A DNA stretch of 64,000 bases from Photobacterium marinum (GCF_000331515.1 NZ_AMZO01000013.1:1-64000), one strand, 5' to 3'. Counted from the stretch's first letter, positions 40,473 through 50,346 are shown. The notes: generated from the sequence alone by a model not told the origin. A program made the numbers and translations.

Positions 40473-42323
40473 ATGACAAAGTTACCACTGATTGTCGGAT
40501 TTGGTGGCGTTAATGCTGCAGGTCGTAGCTCCGGATTTCACAGCTACAAGCGAATGGTTGCCGATGCACTGTCTGAAAAAGAGATGGAAAGCACGTGGCA
40601 GGATTTAGCGCACCGAATGGGTTTGGCAAGCAGTAGCGAGTTGGATTCTGAACTTATTGAAGCAATTAAGGCGGGTACTTTAGTTCGACGCATCGATTCG
40701 TTCGACCCTGACAACTTGCTTTATCAGTACAAAGCGAATCTTAACACTGAAAGTGAGCAAATCACTTTTACTTTGCGTAAGTCTAAACTGCCTACAAAGA
40801 TTCCGGATAACTGGACCGTTGAAGAGCAGGGTAGCAAGGTACAAATCACCGTAAATGGTGCGCTGGATGCTTTGCTTGAAGATCGTGTGTCATTCCCTGT
40901 ATCCAGTGGTGGTAATATCCCAGCCGGTTTCGACCCGGGTAAGCTTTATAACTCACGTTTCCATCCTCGCGGCCTGAAGCTGACTGTTTACGGCGCATCT
41001 GATGCGTTGAACTCTCTTGGTTTCGACTGGGCTGAGGTAATGAAACACGTTAAGCCTGATGAGGTTTCAGTTTATGCCGGCAGTGCACTTGCTCAGGTGG
41101 ATGACCAGTCTCTTTCAGGTATGTTGGCTGCTCCTCTGACAGGTGGACGTGTCAGCTCGAAGATGATGGCATTATCGCTAGCGGAAATGCCTGCGGATTT
41201 TGTAAACAGCTACGTCATCAACAGTGTTGGTACAACGGGTACCAATATGGGGGCGTGTGCCACTTTCCTGTATAACCTGCGCCAGGGCATGTATGACATT
41301 CAGCATGGTAAATCGAAGGTGGTGATTGTCGGTAATGCGGAAGCTCCGGTTGTTGCTGAAATTATGGAAGGCTTCCGTGTTATGGGAGCACTGGCTGAGG
41401 ATGAACAGCTTAAGGCACTGGATAGCAGCGATGTGGTAGATAATCGCCGTGCTTGCCGTCCGTTTTCTGCTAACGCAGGCTTTACGATGGCTGAGTCTTC
41501 ACAGTTTGTTGTGCTTATGGATGATGAGCTGGCTCTTGAGCTGGGTGCGACGGTTTATGGTTCAGTTGCAGATGTGTTTGTAAACGCCGATGCTAATAAG
41601 AAGTCTATCTCTGCGCCGGGTGTGGGCAACTATGTCACTATGGCGAAGGCCACGGCACTGGCAAAAGCGATTCTTGGCGAAGAGGGAGTAAAGCAGACTT
41701 ATGTTCAGGCTCACGGCACAGGCACACCACAAAACCGTGTTACAGAAAGCCATATTTTGAATGAAGTAGCTAAAACATTTGCTATTGATAGCTGGCCTGT
41801 AACAGCGATTAAGTCTTATGTCGGGCACTCAATGGGTGCCGCGGCAGGCGATCAGCTGATTGCTTCTCTGGGTGTATGGCAATATGGCTGGATTCCGGCA
41901 ATCAAGACAATTGATCACATTTCTGATGATGTTCATCAGTCTAACCTGGATATTCTGACTGAACATAAGTTTGCCGGTGAAAATGGCGAAGACTATAAAG
42001 CAGTACTGTTGAATGCAAAAGGTTTCGGCGGTAACAATGCGACAGGATTGGTGCTGTCTCCGGCACAAACTCTGGCAATGCTAAGTAATAAGCACGGTGA
42101 AAAAGCGATGCTGGCTTATCACGATAAGAATGTTCAGATTCGAAATGTAGCAGAACAAAATGATGTCGCGGCCAGCAAAGGCGCAGAGACAATTCGTTAT
42201 CACTTCGGTGAGAGTGTAATGGATGATAGTTCAGTGTCTATGACTCAGGAAGCAATGACGCTTTCCGAGTTTGATCAGGCGATTGAGTTGCCGCAAGCAA
42301 ATCCATACGCTGATTACTGCTAA
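40473..42323 (+). CDS. fabY: Beta-ketoacyl-ACP synthase FabY
   Basis: A 616-residue condensing enzyme. The start LPLIVGFGGVNAAGRSSGFH and overall length fit FabY, which in Pseudomonas starts fatty-acid synthesis by joining acetyl-CoA to malonyl-ACP. Catalytic residues: Cys262 in NMGACATFLYN, His in AHGTGTPQNR near residue 414 and His in SYVGHSMGAAAGDQ near 452. Longer than FabB/FabF because of an N-terminal extension. It may serve in place of or beside FabH. Monocistronic, with a terminator 29 bp past the stop. Confidence 0.85.
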   Translation: MTKLPLIVGFGGVNAAGRSSGFHSYKRMVADALSEKEMESTWQDLAHRMGLASSSELDSELIEAIKAGTLVRRIDSFDPDNLLYQYKANLNTESEQITFTLRKSKLPTKIPDNWTVEEQGSKVQITVNGALDALLEDRVSFPVSSGGNIPAGFDPGKLYNSRFHPRGLKLTVYGASDALNSLGFDWAEVMKHVKPDEVSVYAGSALAQVDDQSLSGMLAAPLTGGRVSSKMMALSLAEMPADFVNSYVINSVGTTGTNMGACATFLYNLRQGMYDIQHGKSKVVIVGNAEAPVVAEIMEGFRVMGALAEDEQLKALDSSDVVDNRRACRPFSANAGFTMAESSQFVVLMDDELALELGATVYGSVADVFVNADANKKSISAPGVGNYVTMAKATALAKAILGEEGVKQTYVQAHGTGTPQNRVTESHILNEVAKTFAIDSWPVTAIKSYVGHSMGAAAGDQLIASLGVWQYGWIPAIKTIDHISDDVHQSNLDILTEHKFAGENGEDYKAVLLNAKGFGGNNATGLVLSPAQTLAMLSNKHGEKAMLAYHDKNVQIRNVAEQNDVAASKGAETIRYHFGESVMDDSSVSMTQEAMTLSEFDQAIELPQANPYADYC

Positions 42324-42351
42324 GTACATTTAGTTCTTTCGAATAAATAAG

Positions 42352-42388
42352 CGTGAAGTGGTTGTTTTAACCACTTCACGTTTTTTTA
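42352..42388 (+). terminator. Terminator after fabY
   Basis: CGTGAAGTGGTTG - TT - TTAACCACTTCACGTTTTTTT. Strong stem and T-run. Confidence 0.93.
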
Positions 42389-42514
42389 TGTGATCTTACT
42401 AACTTTATTGGCTCTGCATTTTTTAATGGTGAATCATTCTTTATATCATTTACATATTATGGTTATTCAGAATTATAAGCTGTGAGCAGAGTTAGTCTGG
42501 ACAGGAGAGATCGC

Positions 42515-43351
42515 TTGGCAAATATTATGCTGATTGCAAACCTGAATTGTGATCGGGTTGTACAGTTGGATAAACCTCTTACTACAGGAGGGCGCCATCA
42601 CTATAAAGATTGCGGTCGACGTCTTGGTGGCGGAGGCGCTAATACCGGCCTGGGTTTGGTATGGGCAGGCCATAATGTATCTCTTGTGAGCCAGGTCGGT
42701 TGTGATAAAACAGCTGACTGGTTGTTGGCCGAAGCTGGTTTGCATGGATTAAATTGTGGTTTGTTACGCCGTAACGATGTGGCGACTCCTGAATTGCTAT
42801 TAATCATGACACCGGACGGAGAGCGCACCATTATACGTCCGGAGCGTCCGAAGTTTGTTCTTGGTACACCTCCGGATTTTTCTCGCTGGGATGCTCTTTA
42901 TATTAATTCATCAGCTGAAGGTTGTGCTGAATGGGCTAGAGAGGCTCTTGAGAAAACGTTAGTGATTGCACAACTGGCTAAAGATGAACGAAAGCGACCT
43001 TGTCATGTACTGATCACTTCAAAATCAGATCTGGAAGGGCGTAGTGAGCTTGAGGCGTGGGACTATGCGTTAACTATCGCGGGTGATGCGTTACGTTATT
43101 TTGTTGTAACTGATGGCGCTGAAGGAGCTGTCGCTTATACTGCTGATGGTTGTTTCAGTATTCCGGCGGTCAATTGTAAAGTAGTGGATACGACAGGTGC
43201 TGGCGATGCTTTTGCATCCGGTCTGATCAATGGATTTGTCAATCAGTTACCTATCGAAGATGCAATGGCAGAAGGTGCCAAGTGGGCGTCATTTGCTGTT
43301 GCAACTCAGAGTTCTATACCCGGCGATGCATTAAAGCAGTATTTGAGCTAA
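42515..43351 (+). CDS. PfkB-family carbohydrate kinase
   Basis: A 278-residue sugar kinase. The N-terminal block has RLGGGGANTGLGLVWAGHNV, and the C-terminal signature DTTGAGDAFASGLINGF carries the catalytic Asp and the anion hole. Similar to ribokinase/fructokinase-type enzymes; the phosphate acceptor is unknown. The start is taken as TTG at 42515 because AGGAGAG lies six bases upstream; the ATG at 42527 is too far from it, and the frame upstream (from 42482) adds a polar leader unlike the family. No sugar transport genes are adjacent. Confidence 0.85.
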   Translation: MANIMLIANLNCDRVVQLDKPLTTGGRHHYKDCGRRLGGGGANTGLGLVWAGHNVSLVSQVGCDKTADWLLAEAGLHGLNCGLLRRNDVATPELLLIMTPDGERTIIRPERPKFVLGTPPDFSRWDALYINSSAEGCAEWAREALEKTLVIAQLAKDERKRPCHVLITSKSDLEGRSELEAWDYALTIAGDALRYFVVTDGAEGAVAYTADGCFSIPAVNCKVVDTTGAGDAFASGLINGFVNQLPIEDAMAEGAKWASFAVATQSSIPGDALKQYLS

Positions 43352-43383
43352 TTGCGTCTTAGCGCTATATGAACAGATAAAGA

Positions 43384-43418
43384 AAGCGCAGGCCGCAAAA
43401 ACATCGCCTGCGCTTTTT
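43384..43418. terminator. Bidirectional terminator between kinase and rhlE
   Basis: AAAGCGCAGG...CCTGCGCTTTTTG with a 14-base loop. Lies between two converging genes. Confidence 0.85.
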
Positions 43419-43477
43419 GTTTTTATAGCCGATGTCATTTTGATATTAATGGCAGCGGCTAATAGTTCAGACTGAAA

Positions 43478-44770
43478 TTATTTTTTCAGCTTAGTGATTT
43501 TTGCGCGGTTTTTGATCGCACGATGCAGGCGAACGCGGCGCTCGGCATCAGACTGAGCCGTAGGGTTATTCTGGCGGCCACGGCGGTCTTTGAAAGCCGG
43601 TTTAGTGTGCATCTTAGTCAGCAGAGCATCTCGGTTAGCTGGTTCATAACCTGCAAGTTGGATACGGCGAATACGCTGTTGGATCAGATTTTCAACCTGA
43701 ACCAGAGTCAGCTCTTCATCACGGCTGACAAAAGAAACAGCATGGCCTTTCTGGCCAGCACGGCCGGTACGACCGATACGGTGTACATAGTCTTCTGCCA
43801 GGAATGGCATATCATAGTTAACAACGTGCGGCAGGCCTTGAATATCCAGGCCACGGGCAGCAACTTCAGTTGCAACCATGACGCGAGCCTTACCTTCTTT
43901 AAATTCGTCAAGTGCGCGTCGGCGTGCACTTTGTGCTTTATCGCCGTGGCAAAGAACCGCCTTGATGCCATCAAGCTTCAACTCTTTAACCAGTTCGTTA
44001 GCCGTCTCTTTGTAGTTAACGAAAACCAGCACTTGTTGCCAGTTCTTCTTACCAATCAGTTCTGATAGCAGTTCACGCTTACGTTCTTGATCGACAGGGT
44101 AAACAACGTGGGCAACGGTATCGGCTGTAGCGTTCTCCGGGCTGACAGAAATACGTTTAGGCTTGCGAAGAATTTCATTAGCCAGTTTGTTCATCTGGCT
44201 TGAGATGGTTGCAGAGAACAGCATTGTTTGAGGCTGGCTACGGATATCGCCCATAATGGTGCGCATATCTGCAATAAAGCCCATGTCCAGCATACGGTCT
44301 GCTTCATCGAACACCAGAAATTCAAGGTTCGCCAGAGAAACGTTGTTTAATTCCATATGTTCAATTAGTCGGCCAGGAGTGGCTACAAGGATGTCCAGAC
44401 CTTGTTCCAGCTTTTTCTCCTGAGTCCCCATTTTGGTACCACCATAGATAGCGGCAACGCTGGCAGATACATATTTGGTGTAGTCTTCAATATTTTTGGC
44501 GATCTGAGCAGCAAGTTCTCTGGTTGGTGCCAGGATTAGGGCACGAACATTAAAGCGGCTGTTTGGCTTTGGATTGTCACAAATTTTCTGGATGATCGGC
44601 AAAGAAAAGGCTGCAGTCTTACCTGTACCTGTTTGCGCGTTCGCAAGAATATCGTGACCGCGACGAGCTTGTGGAATCGCTTGTTGCTGGATGGGTGTTA
44701 ACTTCTCGTACCCGCACTCAGTTAGAGCACGCACGATTTCTTGAGAAAAACTTTGTGATGAAAATGACAT
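43478..44770 (-). CDS. rhlE: DEAD-box RNA helicase RhlE
   Basis: A 430-residue ATP-dependent RNA helicase. Motifs in order: Q motif YEKLTPIQQQAIP, motif I ANAQTGTGKTAAF, Ia PTRELAAQI, Ib TPGRLIEH, II FDEADRMLDMGF (DEAD), III FSATISS, then ATEVAARGLDIQGLPHV and VHRIGRTGRAGQKG. The basic C-terminal tail (DRRGRQNNPTAQ...) fits RhlE, which acts in ribosome assembly and RNA turnover, especially in the cold. Vibrionaceae often have two or more rhlE-like genes. Confidence 0.9.
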   Translation of the reverse strand: MSFSSQSFSQEIVRALTECGYEKLTPIQQQAIPQARRGHDILANAQTGTGKTAAFSLPIIQKICDNPKPNSRFNVRALILAPTRELAAQIAKNIEDYTKYVSASVAAIYGGTKMGTQEKKLEQGLDILVATPGRLIEHMELNNVSLANLEFLVFDEADRMLDMGFIADMRTIMGDIRSQPQTMLFSATISSQMNKLANEILRKPKRISVSPENATADTVAHVVYPVDQERKRELLSELIGKKNWQQVLVFVNYKETANELVKELKLDGIKAVLCHGDKAQSARRRALDEFKEGKARVMVATEVAARGLDIQGLPHVVNYDMPFLAEDYVHRIGRTGRAGQKGHAVSFVSRDEELTLVQVENLIQQRIRRIQLAGYEPANRDALLTKMHTKPAFKDRRGRQNNPTAQSDAERRVRLHRAIKNRAKITKLKK

Positions 44771-45049
44771 TCTTTGTTCCTAAAGCAGACGGCATAGCCT
44801 GACCAAATATACGGTCGCAGATTATAGAGGAATAATGCGCCTCTGTGATGTCAAACTTATGTGTTTGACCGTTTTTTGCGCATTATTCTATGTCAGAGTT
44901 AATATTTCACCTTTAATTTCTATGGGAAGGGATCGAAAGGAGCAAGCCTGAAGGCTCAAAAGCACATATGTTCACATTAAAAGTGTGGAAAAAGATAATG
45001 TTATAAACAAGCGAGGAGTGACAGGGAAGAGAGTGTGGGTAGAAGAAAA
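44771..45049. other. Intergenic region upstream of rhlE
   Basis: About 280 bp without a gene. A long 5' leader for rhlE is plausible, as cold-induced helicase genes often have one, but no specific fold was recognised. Confidence 0.4.
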
Positions 45050-45079
45050 TAAGGCCACTTGATGTGGCCTTGTTTTTTT
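45050..45079. terminator. Terminator
   Basis: AAGGCCACTTGATGTGGCCTTGTTTTTTT: 9-base stem. The T-run is on the + strand and an A-run on the left gives a weaker minus-strand terminator for the gene ending at 45107. Confidence 0.8.
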
Positions 45080-45106
45080 ATAACTGCTCGGAAATGAATC
45101 CTGTCG

Positions 45107-45364
45107 TTACTGGGTAACGGTTTGGGAACCAATCTTGATGAAAAAGTGTGTTTTGCACTCCTCACATTTGTATTTCTGATGGTTCTTGTGTGTGAGTGCT
45201 CTCTCTAGGAAGCTTCTCTTCACACGATATGTTTTAGTTTTTTTATTGCAATTTTCGCACATAACGAAATTGTTTTTACCTAAGCCAATTGAGCGGATGA
45301 GTATAGTTGCTCTACTTTTTGTTTCTGTGACGTTTGTCGCATAAATGTAGAAGGATGAAGACAT
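45107..45364 (-). CDS. Small zinc-ribbon-like protein
   Basis: An 85-residue basic protein. The C-terminal half has CENCNKKTKTY and YKCEECKTHFF, a CxxC...CxxC pair that should bind zinc. The N-terminal 34 residues look unlike a conserved domain, and a start at ATG 45262 (MCENCN) is possible, giving a 51-residue protein. No good ribosome-binding site decides this. Could be a nucleic-acid-binding protein. Confidence 0.55.
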   Translation of the reverse strand: MSSSFYIYATNVTETKSRATILIRSIGLGKNNFVMCENCNKKTKTYRVKRSFLERALTHKNHQKYKCEECKTHFFIKIGSQTVTQ

Positions 45365-45664
45365 TTAAGGAAAAATGGTGTTAAGCAGCTGATGCTTATG
45401 GATGGGGGTATACAGCATTGATTATATCCCCAAGGGATTTTAAGCGTGTAGGGTTGATTTTAGGGGCTCGCCCGTTCTTTGTTCATGGATTGAACCTGTT
45501 CTGTGGGACTTACCTTGAAGTCAGTTGGGTATATAATGCTGGCCAAATTATTTGTTGCTGGTGGGTTACATCAGCCAGATGTGAATTGTGATAAACCTAT
45601 CGGTGCCTTAGGCTGTAGCTGTTGGCGCTGTTTTTTTTACTTGGTTACCTAAAAGGAATCGTAA
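45365..45664. other. Intergenic region, no gene seen
   Basis: About 300 bp without a supported frame. It should carry the promoter of the pyrophosphohydrolase-MATE operon; AAAAGGAATCGTAA directly precedes the ATG at 45665. Confidence 0.45.
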
Positions 45665-46243
45665 ATGAAGCTTGCTGTTTTAGATCAGACGTTATTTGAT
45701 CACCTGTACCGCGATATTCATGAGTTTCGTACAACGTTTGATCTGGATATTGAGACCCCGGCGACGCTTAATGAGAAGAATGATGCACTCCATACCTCTT
45801 TGGCTGTTGAGGAACTGACTGAGCTGGCAGAAGCAGACTCTTTGGTAGAACAAGCTGATGCGATTGTTGATTCTGTTTATGTGTTGATGGGACGCTTGGT
45901 GCATTTGGGCGATAAGCAGGTAGAGTCAAACCTTGGGATCAGCTATTTGATTGATTTGTTGTTACAGATTGCTCAGCGCTTAAATATTGATTTTGTACCA
46001 TGTTGGGATGAGGTTCACTCTAGCAATATGAGCAAGGTTTGTCGTAATGAACAGGAATTTACCGATACTGTTGCCCATTATGCTGGTCAGGGTGTGGAAA
46101 TTACCGGTAGCCAAAAAGGTGAGTTCATTATTGCCAAGTGTGCAAAAGATGTTGATCTGGAAGGTAAAATTATTCGTCAGGGCAAGGTGTTAAAGTCTGT
46201 CTATTACCGTCCTGCAAATTTGGTATCTCTGGTAACACGATAA
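45665..46243 (+). CDS. MazG-like nucleoside triphosphate pyrophosphohydrolase
   Basis: A 192-residue protein of the all-alpha NTP pyrophosphohydrolase group (also annotated as Cof-like or phosphoribosyl-ATP PPase-like). The metal-binding EExxE...ExxD pattern is seen as LAVEELTELAEADSLVEQADAIVDSVYVL, split here across residues about 48-76. Such enzymes hydrolyse NTPs or dNTPs to monophosphates and may clean damaged nucleotides. Eleven bases before the MATE gene, so probably one operon. Confidence 0.75.
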   Translation: MKLAVLDQTLFDHLYRDIHEFRTTFDLDIETPATLNEKNDALHTSLAVEELTELAEADSLVEQADAIVDSVYVLMGRLVHLGDKQVESNLGISYLIDLLLQIAQRLNIDFVPCWDEVHSSNMSKVCRNEQEFTDTVAHYAGQGVEITGSQKGEFIIAKCAKDVDLEGKIIRQGKVLKSVYYRPANLVSLVTR

Positions 46244-46254
46244 GAGCGCACTGA

Positions 46255-47604
46255 ATGGATTCTCAAATATCGGAAAAATCGCGTACGTCGTATCCGGGTC
46301 TTGGACGACAGTTATTTACCATGACCTGGCCTATGCTGTTTGGCGTACTTTCATTAATGAGCTTCCAGCTTGTTGATAGTGCTTTTATCGGCCAGCTTGG
46401 CGTTTTACCCCTTGCTGCGCAGGGCTTTACCTTACCCATGCAAATGGTCATTATCGGCTTGCAGGTTGGTTTAGGTATCGCGACCACTTCACTGATTTCA
46501 CGTGTTCTTGGTGCTGAAGAGCTGCAACGAGCAAAACAGCTGGGTGGTTTGGTTGTACTGACTGGTGCTATCAGTGTTTTTCTGATCTGCTTGTGTATCT
46601 GGTTTCTGCGTGGGCCAATATTGGGCCTGTTGAGCGCACCGGCTGAGGTTATGCCTGTTGTCGATGACTACTGGCCTGTCTGGCTGGCGAGTTCATGGTC
46701 CGGTGCAATGCTTTATTTTGCTTACAGTCTCTGCCGAGCTAACGGGAACACTATGTTGCCGGGTAGTATGATGGTTGTCACCAGCCTGACTAACATGGTG
46801 TTGGATCCTATCTATATCTTTACGCTGGACATGGGCCTGGTCGGTGCTGCCTGGGCAACAGTGACGGCGTTTTCCCTTGGTATATTGGTTGTTTACCCAC
46901 TGGTGATTAAACGTCACTGGATGAGTTTCAACTGGCAAGGGCTGAATGTGATGAACTCGCTTAAAGAGCTGGTTCATATTATGGCTCCGGCAATGCTCAG
47001 TCAGTTATTGCCGCCATTGTCTTCAATGTTGGCAACAAAGTTGGTTGCGGGTTTTGGCGCTGCAGCAGTTGCTGCCTGGGCTCTGGGGTCGCGGATGGAG
47101 TTTTTCTCTATTGTCGTGATTTTGGCGCTGACTATGTCAATGCCGCCTATGGTGGGCAGGTTGTTGGGTGCTAAAGATATCTGCAAAATCAGAGCGCTGA
47201 TTCAGCTGGCGGTGAAATTTGTGCTTGCTTGGCAGTTCGTTATTGCGGTGGTACTGCTTTTTGCTGCTCCAATTTTGACGGAGTTAATGACCAGTGAGGA
47301 CTCAGTTAGGGATGTATTGATGATCCATCTTACCTGGGTACCGTTAAGTCTCGGTCCGCTTGGTGTGTGCATGCTGATGGTTTCGATCTGTAATGCTTTG
47401 ACGCTATCAATGCGAGCACTATTGATTTCAGGTCTTCGTTTGTTTGCCTGTTTCTTGCCTGCGATAGGGCTTGGTTCTCAAGTTGCAGGATTACCGGGGT
47501 TGTTTATTGGCGCAATGATTGGCAACTTTGCCGCTGGTGCCATTGCCTGGGTTCTGTACAAAAAGGGGATGGAAACAATCAGCTGCAAATATTCGGCTAT
47601 GTAG
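46255..47604 (+). CDS. MATE-family efflux transporter
   Basis: A 449-residue inner-membrane protein with about 12 helices in two similar halves, typical of MATE (NorM/DinF) drug or metabolite exporters driven by Na or H. N-terminal half: MTWPMLFGVLSLMSFQLVDSAFIGQLG; a matching repeat starts near residue 240 with IMAPAMLSQLLPPLSSM. Substrates cannot be told. Follows the pyrophosphohydrolase gene by eleven bases. Confidence 0.92.
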   Translation: MDSQISEKSRTSYPGLGRQLFTMTWPMLFGVLSLMSFQLVDSAFIGQLGVLPLAAQGFTLPMQMVIIGLQVGLGIATTSLISRVLGAEELQRAKQLGGLVVLTGAISVFLICLCIWFLRGPILGLLSAPAEVMPVVDDYWPVWLASSWSGAMLYFAYSLCRANGNTMLPGSMMVVTSLTNMVLDPIYIFTLDMGLVGAAWATVTAFSLGILVVYPLVIKRHWMSFNWQGLNVMNSLKELVHIMAPAMLSQLLPPLSSMLATKLVAGFGAAAVAAWALGSRMEFFSIVVILALTMSMPPMVGRLLGAKDICKIRALIQLAVKFVLAWQFVIAVVLLFAAPILTELMTSEDSVRDVLMIHLTWVPLSLGPLGVCMLMVSICNALTLSMRALLISGLRLFACFLPAIGLGSQVAGLPGLFIGAMIGNFAAGAIAWVLYKKGMETISCKYSAM

Positions 47605-47766
47605 AAATCATGGCCAGTGATTGTCGCTTAGAAACGTTTAAGCTGAATGGGCTGATACAAAGGCATTTTGTATTCACTGGTCTTATAAGTGTTTGAAGCG
47701 TGTTGTTAATTAACAATAGTTGTTATTATCGCGCCAAAACGCAACTAGTAATAAGGAAAAGAGTCA

Positions 47767-48579
47767 ATGGCTACATTTACCGTTGATAATAAAACGATGC
47801 ACTACCTTGATAAAGGTGAAGGGCCAGTGCTTGTTTTTGGTCATAGCTATCTGTGGGACAGCGCAATGTGGGATCCACAGATTGAAGTGCTGAGCCAGCA
47901 TTACCGTTGTATTGTGCCGGATTTATGGGCTCACGGTAAATCAGATGCAGCTCCGGAGAAGACTCGCAACCTACGTGACTATGCGGATGACATTCTGGCT
48001 TTGCTTGATCATCTTAATGTTGATGAGTTTTCCGTTATCGGCCTGTCTGTGGGCGGTATGTGGGCAGCAGAGCTGGCAATTAAGGTTCCGGCCCGAGTGA
48101 AGTCTCTGGTGATGATGGATACCTTTATCGGTTATGAGCCACAGGTCACTCACGCTAAGTATTTCGCTATGCTGGATACCATTAGTGAAGTGAAACTTGT
48201 ACCGGCCCCGATGGTAGATGTGATTACACCAATGTTTTTTGCACGTAATGCTGAGACTGAGAACCCTGAGCTTGTCTCACATTTCCGCAATAATCTGATG
48301 AGCCTGAAAGGCGAACAGGCTGTGGAAGTAGCTCGAATTGGCCGAATGATCTTTGGTCGTCGTGATACTTTTGATGATATCGAAAAACTGGTGCTACCGA
48401 CGTTGATCGTTGTGGGTGCTGAAGATATTCCTCGCCCGCCGCTTGAAGCTCAGTTGATGCATGATGCGATTGACGGCAGTGAATACCTTGTAATTCCAGG
48501 CGCAGGTCACATCAGTAACCTAGAGAAGCCGGAAGCTGTCACAGAAAAACTGGTTGAGTTTCTGGCAAAAGCAATCTGA
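47767..48579 (+). CDS. Alpha/beta-fold hydrolase
   Basis: A 270-residue hydrolase. Oxyanion region VLVFGHSYLWDSAMW, nucleophile elbow VIGLSVGGMWAAEL (Ser in GLSVG), acid in LIVVGAEDIPRP and His in VIPGAGHISNLEKPE. Layout fits soluble esterases or carboxylic ester hydrolases of the MhpC/BioH type. No signal peptide, no lid insertion of note. Substrate unknown; monocistronic. Confidence 0.88.
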   Translation: MATFTVDNKTMHYLDKGEGPVLVFGHSYLWDSAMWDPQIEVLSQHYRCIVPDLWAHGKSDAAPEKTRNLRDYADDILALLDHLNVDEFSVIGLSVGGMWAAELAIKVPARVKSLVMMDTFIGYEPQVTHAKYFAMLDTISEVKLVPAPMVDVITPMFFARNAETENPELVSHFRNNLMSLKGEQAVEVARIGRMIFGRRDTFDDIEKLVLPTLIVVGAEDIPRPPLEAQLMHDAIDGSEYLVIPGAGHISNLEKPEAVTEKLVEFLAKAI

Positions 48580-48632
48580 CAGATAACTTCTCTGTATGTC
48601 TAGTCCTAAAATAGGTTGACGCTTTTTTTATG

Positions 48633-48665
48633 AAGCCAGTAGGTAATCCCTGCTGGCTTTTTTAA
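48633..48665 (+). terminator. Terminator after alpha/beta hydrolase
   Basis: AAGCCAGTAGG - TAAT - CCCTGCTGGCTTTTTTA: strong stem with T-run. Confidence 0.88.
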
Positions 48666-48712
48666 TACTCGTGATTTGCCCTAATCTGCGTCAGTGATTA
48701 GGTATCAGTAGG

Positions 48713-49516
48713 TCATAAGCTGCTTTGATGCTGCTGAATAAATTGAATAGAGTGTTCATTGAACTCATCCGGGCGTTCAACGTTGCAAACATGGCCGCAA
48801 TTTTCAAATTCAGTTAAGTAGCTGTGCTTGTGCTCTTTAACCATTTCCTTCACCGGCTTAATGAACATGTAGTCGTTGCTGCCCATCAAATAAAGGGTTG
48901 GGATAGGAATCTCTTTCTCTTTGAAGTAACCCATTAATGGATTCACATCAGCTGCAAGCTTAAACCAGCGTTTAAATTCTTTCTGGCATAATTTTTTCGC
49001 CTCACGGATAAACAACAGGCGAGATTCCTTCTGTGTTTTTTGAGGCATCACAATGTAGGCAAACAGGCTATATAGCCACATGTAAGGAATGACGTGCTTA
49101 CAGAAGTTGCCCAACTGAACCAGAAATTGTGAGCGGGCATCTAAGCGAGTAACTGCACCACCCATGATTAATGTTTTTACCCGTTCCGGTGCTAGTTCGG
49201 CCAGGTTGCGGATGATAATTGTGCCTAATGAGACGCCGACAAAATGTGCGGACTGAATTTTGAGGTGATTGAGTAAATCCAGGATATCGAGGGTGACGCT
49301 TTTAAATGAATAGGGATTTTTCATCATATCCCTGAACATATTGTTAGAGCGACCGTGTCCCCGCAGATCAAGCAATAGCAAATTGAAATGTTGTTTATAG
49401 GCTTTAATTTGCTTAAACCAGACGGAGGAACTGCCTCCAGCACCGTGGACAAATACTACCCATTCTTTACTGGAAGGGTGACGGTAAGTTTTATGAAACA
49501 ACAGCGTATCTGACAT
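48713..49516 (-). CDS. Alpha/beta-fold hydrolase
   Basis: A 267-residue hydrolase. Seen: VVFVHGAGGSSSVWFKQI, LLLDLRGHGRSN, the nucleophile elbow HFVGVSLGTIIIRNL (Ser in GVSLG), acid near TLYLMGSNDYMF and His in FENCGHVCNVERPDEF. Basic, lysine-rich middle. The start at ATG 49516 is six bases from GAGGTC; the adjacent ATG at 49519 is too close. Not closely similar to the hydrolase at 47767, so not a recent duplicate. Substrate unknown. Confidence 0.87.
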   Translation of the reverse strand: MSDTLLFHKTYRHPSSKEWVVFVHGAGGSSSVWFKQIKAYKQHFNLLLLDLRGHGRSNNMFRDMMKNPYSFKSVTLDILDLLNHLKIQSAHFVGVSLGTIIIRNLAELAPERVKTLIMGGAVTRLDARSQFLVQLGNFCKHVIPYMWLYSLFAYIVMPQKTQKESRLLFIREAKKLCQKEFKRWFKLAADVNPLMGYFKEKEIPIPTLYLMGSNDYMFIKPVKEMVKEHKHSYLTEFENCGHVCNVERPDEFNEHSIQFIQQHQSSL

Positions 49517-49651
49517 CATGACCTCTATTTACAGACTGCTGCAACATAATCAGGAACTCACCCTGGCAAGCCGCAGCTGAACCGGAGTTTAACATGACTT
49601 TTTATCAAATCAGGATTAATTACTAATCAGTAAGATGAGATCGGAGGACTT

Positions 49652-49679
49652 AAAAAAAAGCCCCGAAACTCGGGGCAAG
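49652..49679 (-). terminator. Terminator after OB-fold protein gene
   Basis: On the minus strand GCCCCGA-GTT-TCGGGGC followed by eight T. It lies about 20 bp past the stop at 49699. Confidence 0.9.
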
Positions 49680-49698
49680 CAGTGGAATGGGGAAATGT

Positions 49699-50073
49699 TT
49701 ATAGTAACTGGATACGGTCGACTTCAATTTCAGGGGTATTACCGCCTTCATATTCACCGAACAGGCGAACTTTAGTGGTTGCATCTATGGTCTGCGGCAT
49801 GTGGATATCATCATCAAGTTCCACCTGGATTTCCTTTGTACCGTCACTGAAGATGAAGGTTTCAGCGTCGATTTGCTTAATTAGTTTGCCTTCTACAACA
49901 GCGTTACGTTCTGTGAACATGCTGGTGTTTTCAAGTAGTTCTGCCACGGTCACAGTATCTACCGGACCTGAGTAAGAAATAGCAGCGTTGTTTCTGTCAT
50001 GGTCTTTGGCAAGAGCCATAGTCGGAGCCATAACTGCGATGGTTGCGATAGCGATAATAGTTTTCTTAATCAT
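49699..50073 (-). CDS. YgiW/YdeI-family periplasmic OB-fold stress protein
   Basis: A 124-residue protein: signal peptide to about residue 22 (MALA), then a BOF (bacterial OB-fold) domain: VDTVTVAELLENTSMFTER, VVEGKLIKQIDAETFIFSDG, IQVELDDDI, KVRLFGEYEGG and IEVDRIQLL. YgiW and YdeI help tolerance to peroxide, acid or cationic peptides. The ATG at 50073 has GGAG upstream and starts the signal peptide; the longer frame to 50112 adds a leader that makes no sense. Monocistronic. Confidence 0.88.
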   Translation of the reverse strand: MIKKTIIAIATIAVMAPTMALAKDHDRNNAAISYSGPVDTVTVAELLENTSMFTERNAVVEGKLIKQIDAETFIFSDGTKEIQVELDDDIHMPQTIDATTKVRLFGEYEGGNTPEIEVDRIQLL

Positions 50074-50346
50074 GATTCGGTCTCCTCTGTAGTTGATGGT
50101 TCCATTAAACAACAGTTGTTCTGAACTAATAATGAGTTGGTCATTCAGAATTCGTTCATCTTTAAAATAGGTTTAATTTTAACTGGTTATCATTTTTTTT
50201 GATGTGATACATCTGGTAAATCACTTGAGCTAAGTACTTGATATTAATCATTGGTGATAATGAGTTATTGATTGGTAAAGGCCGTTAACTGCCATACAAT
50301 GGATGAATAGAAATAATCAGTAATTTGTTCATGAGTTAAAGCCATT

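Noticed and set aside
50113-50346. Cobalamin riboswitch before cobU
   Set aside because: The conserved B12-box (GCCACTG) and the expected hairpins were not found by eye.
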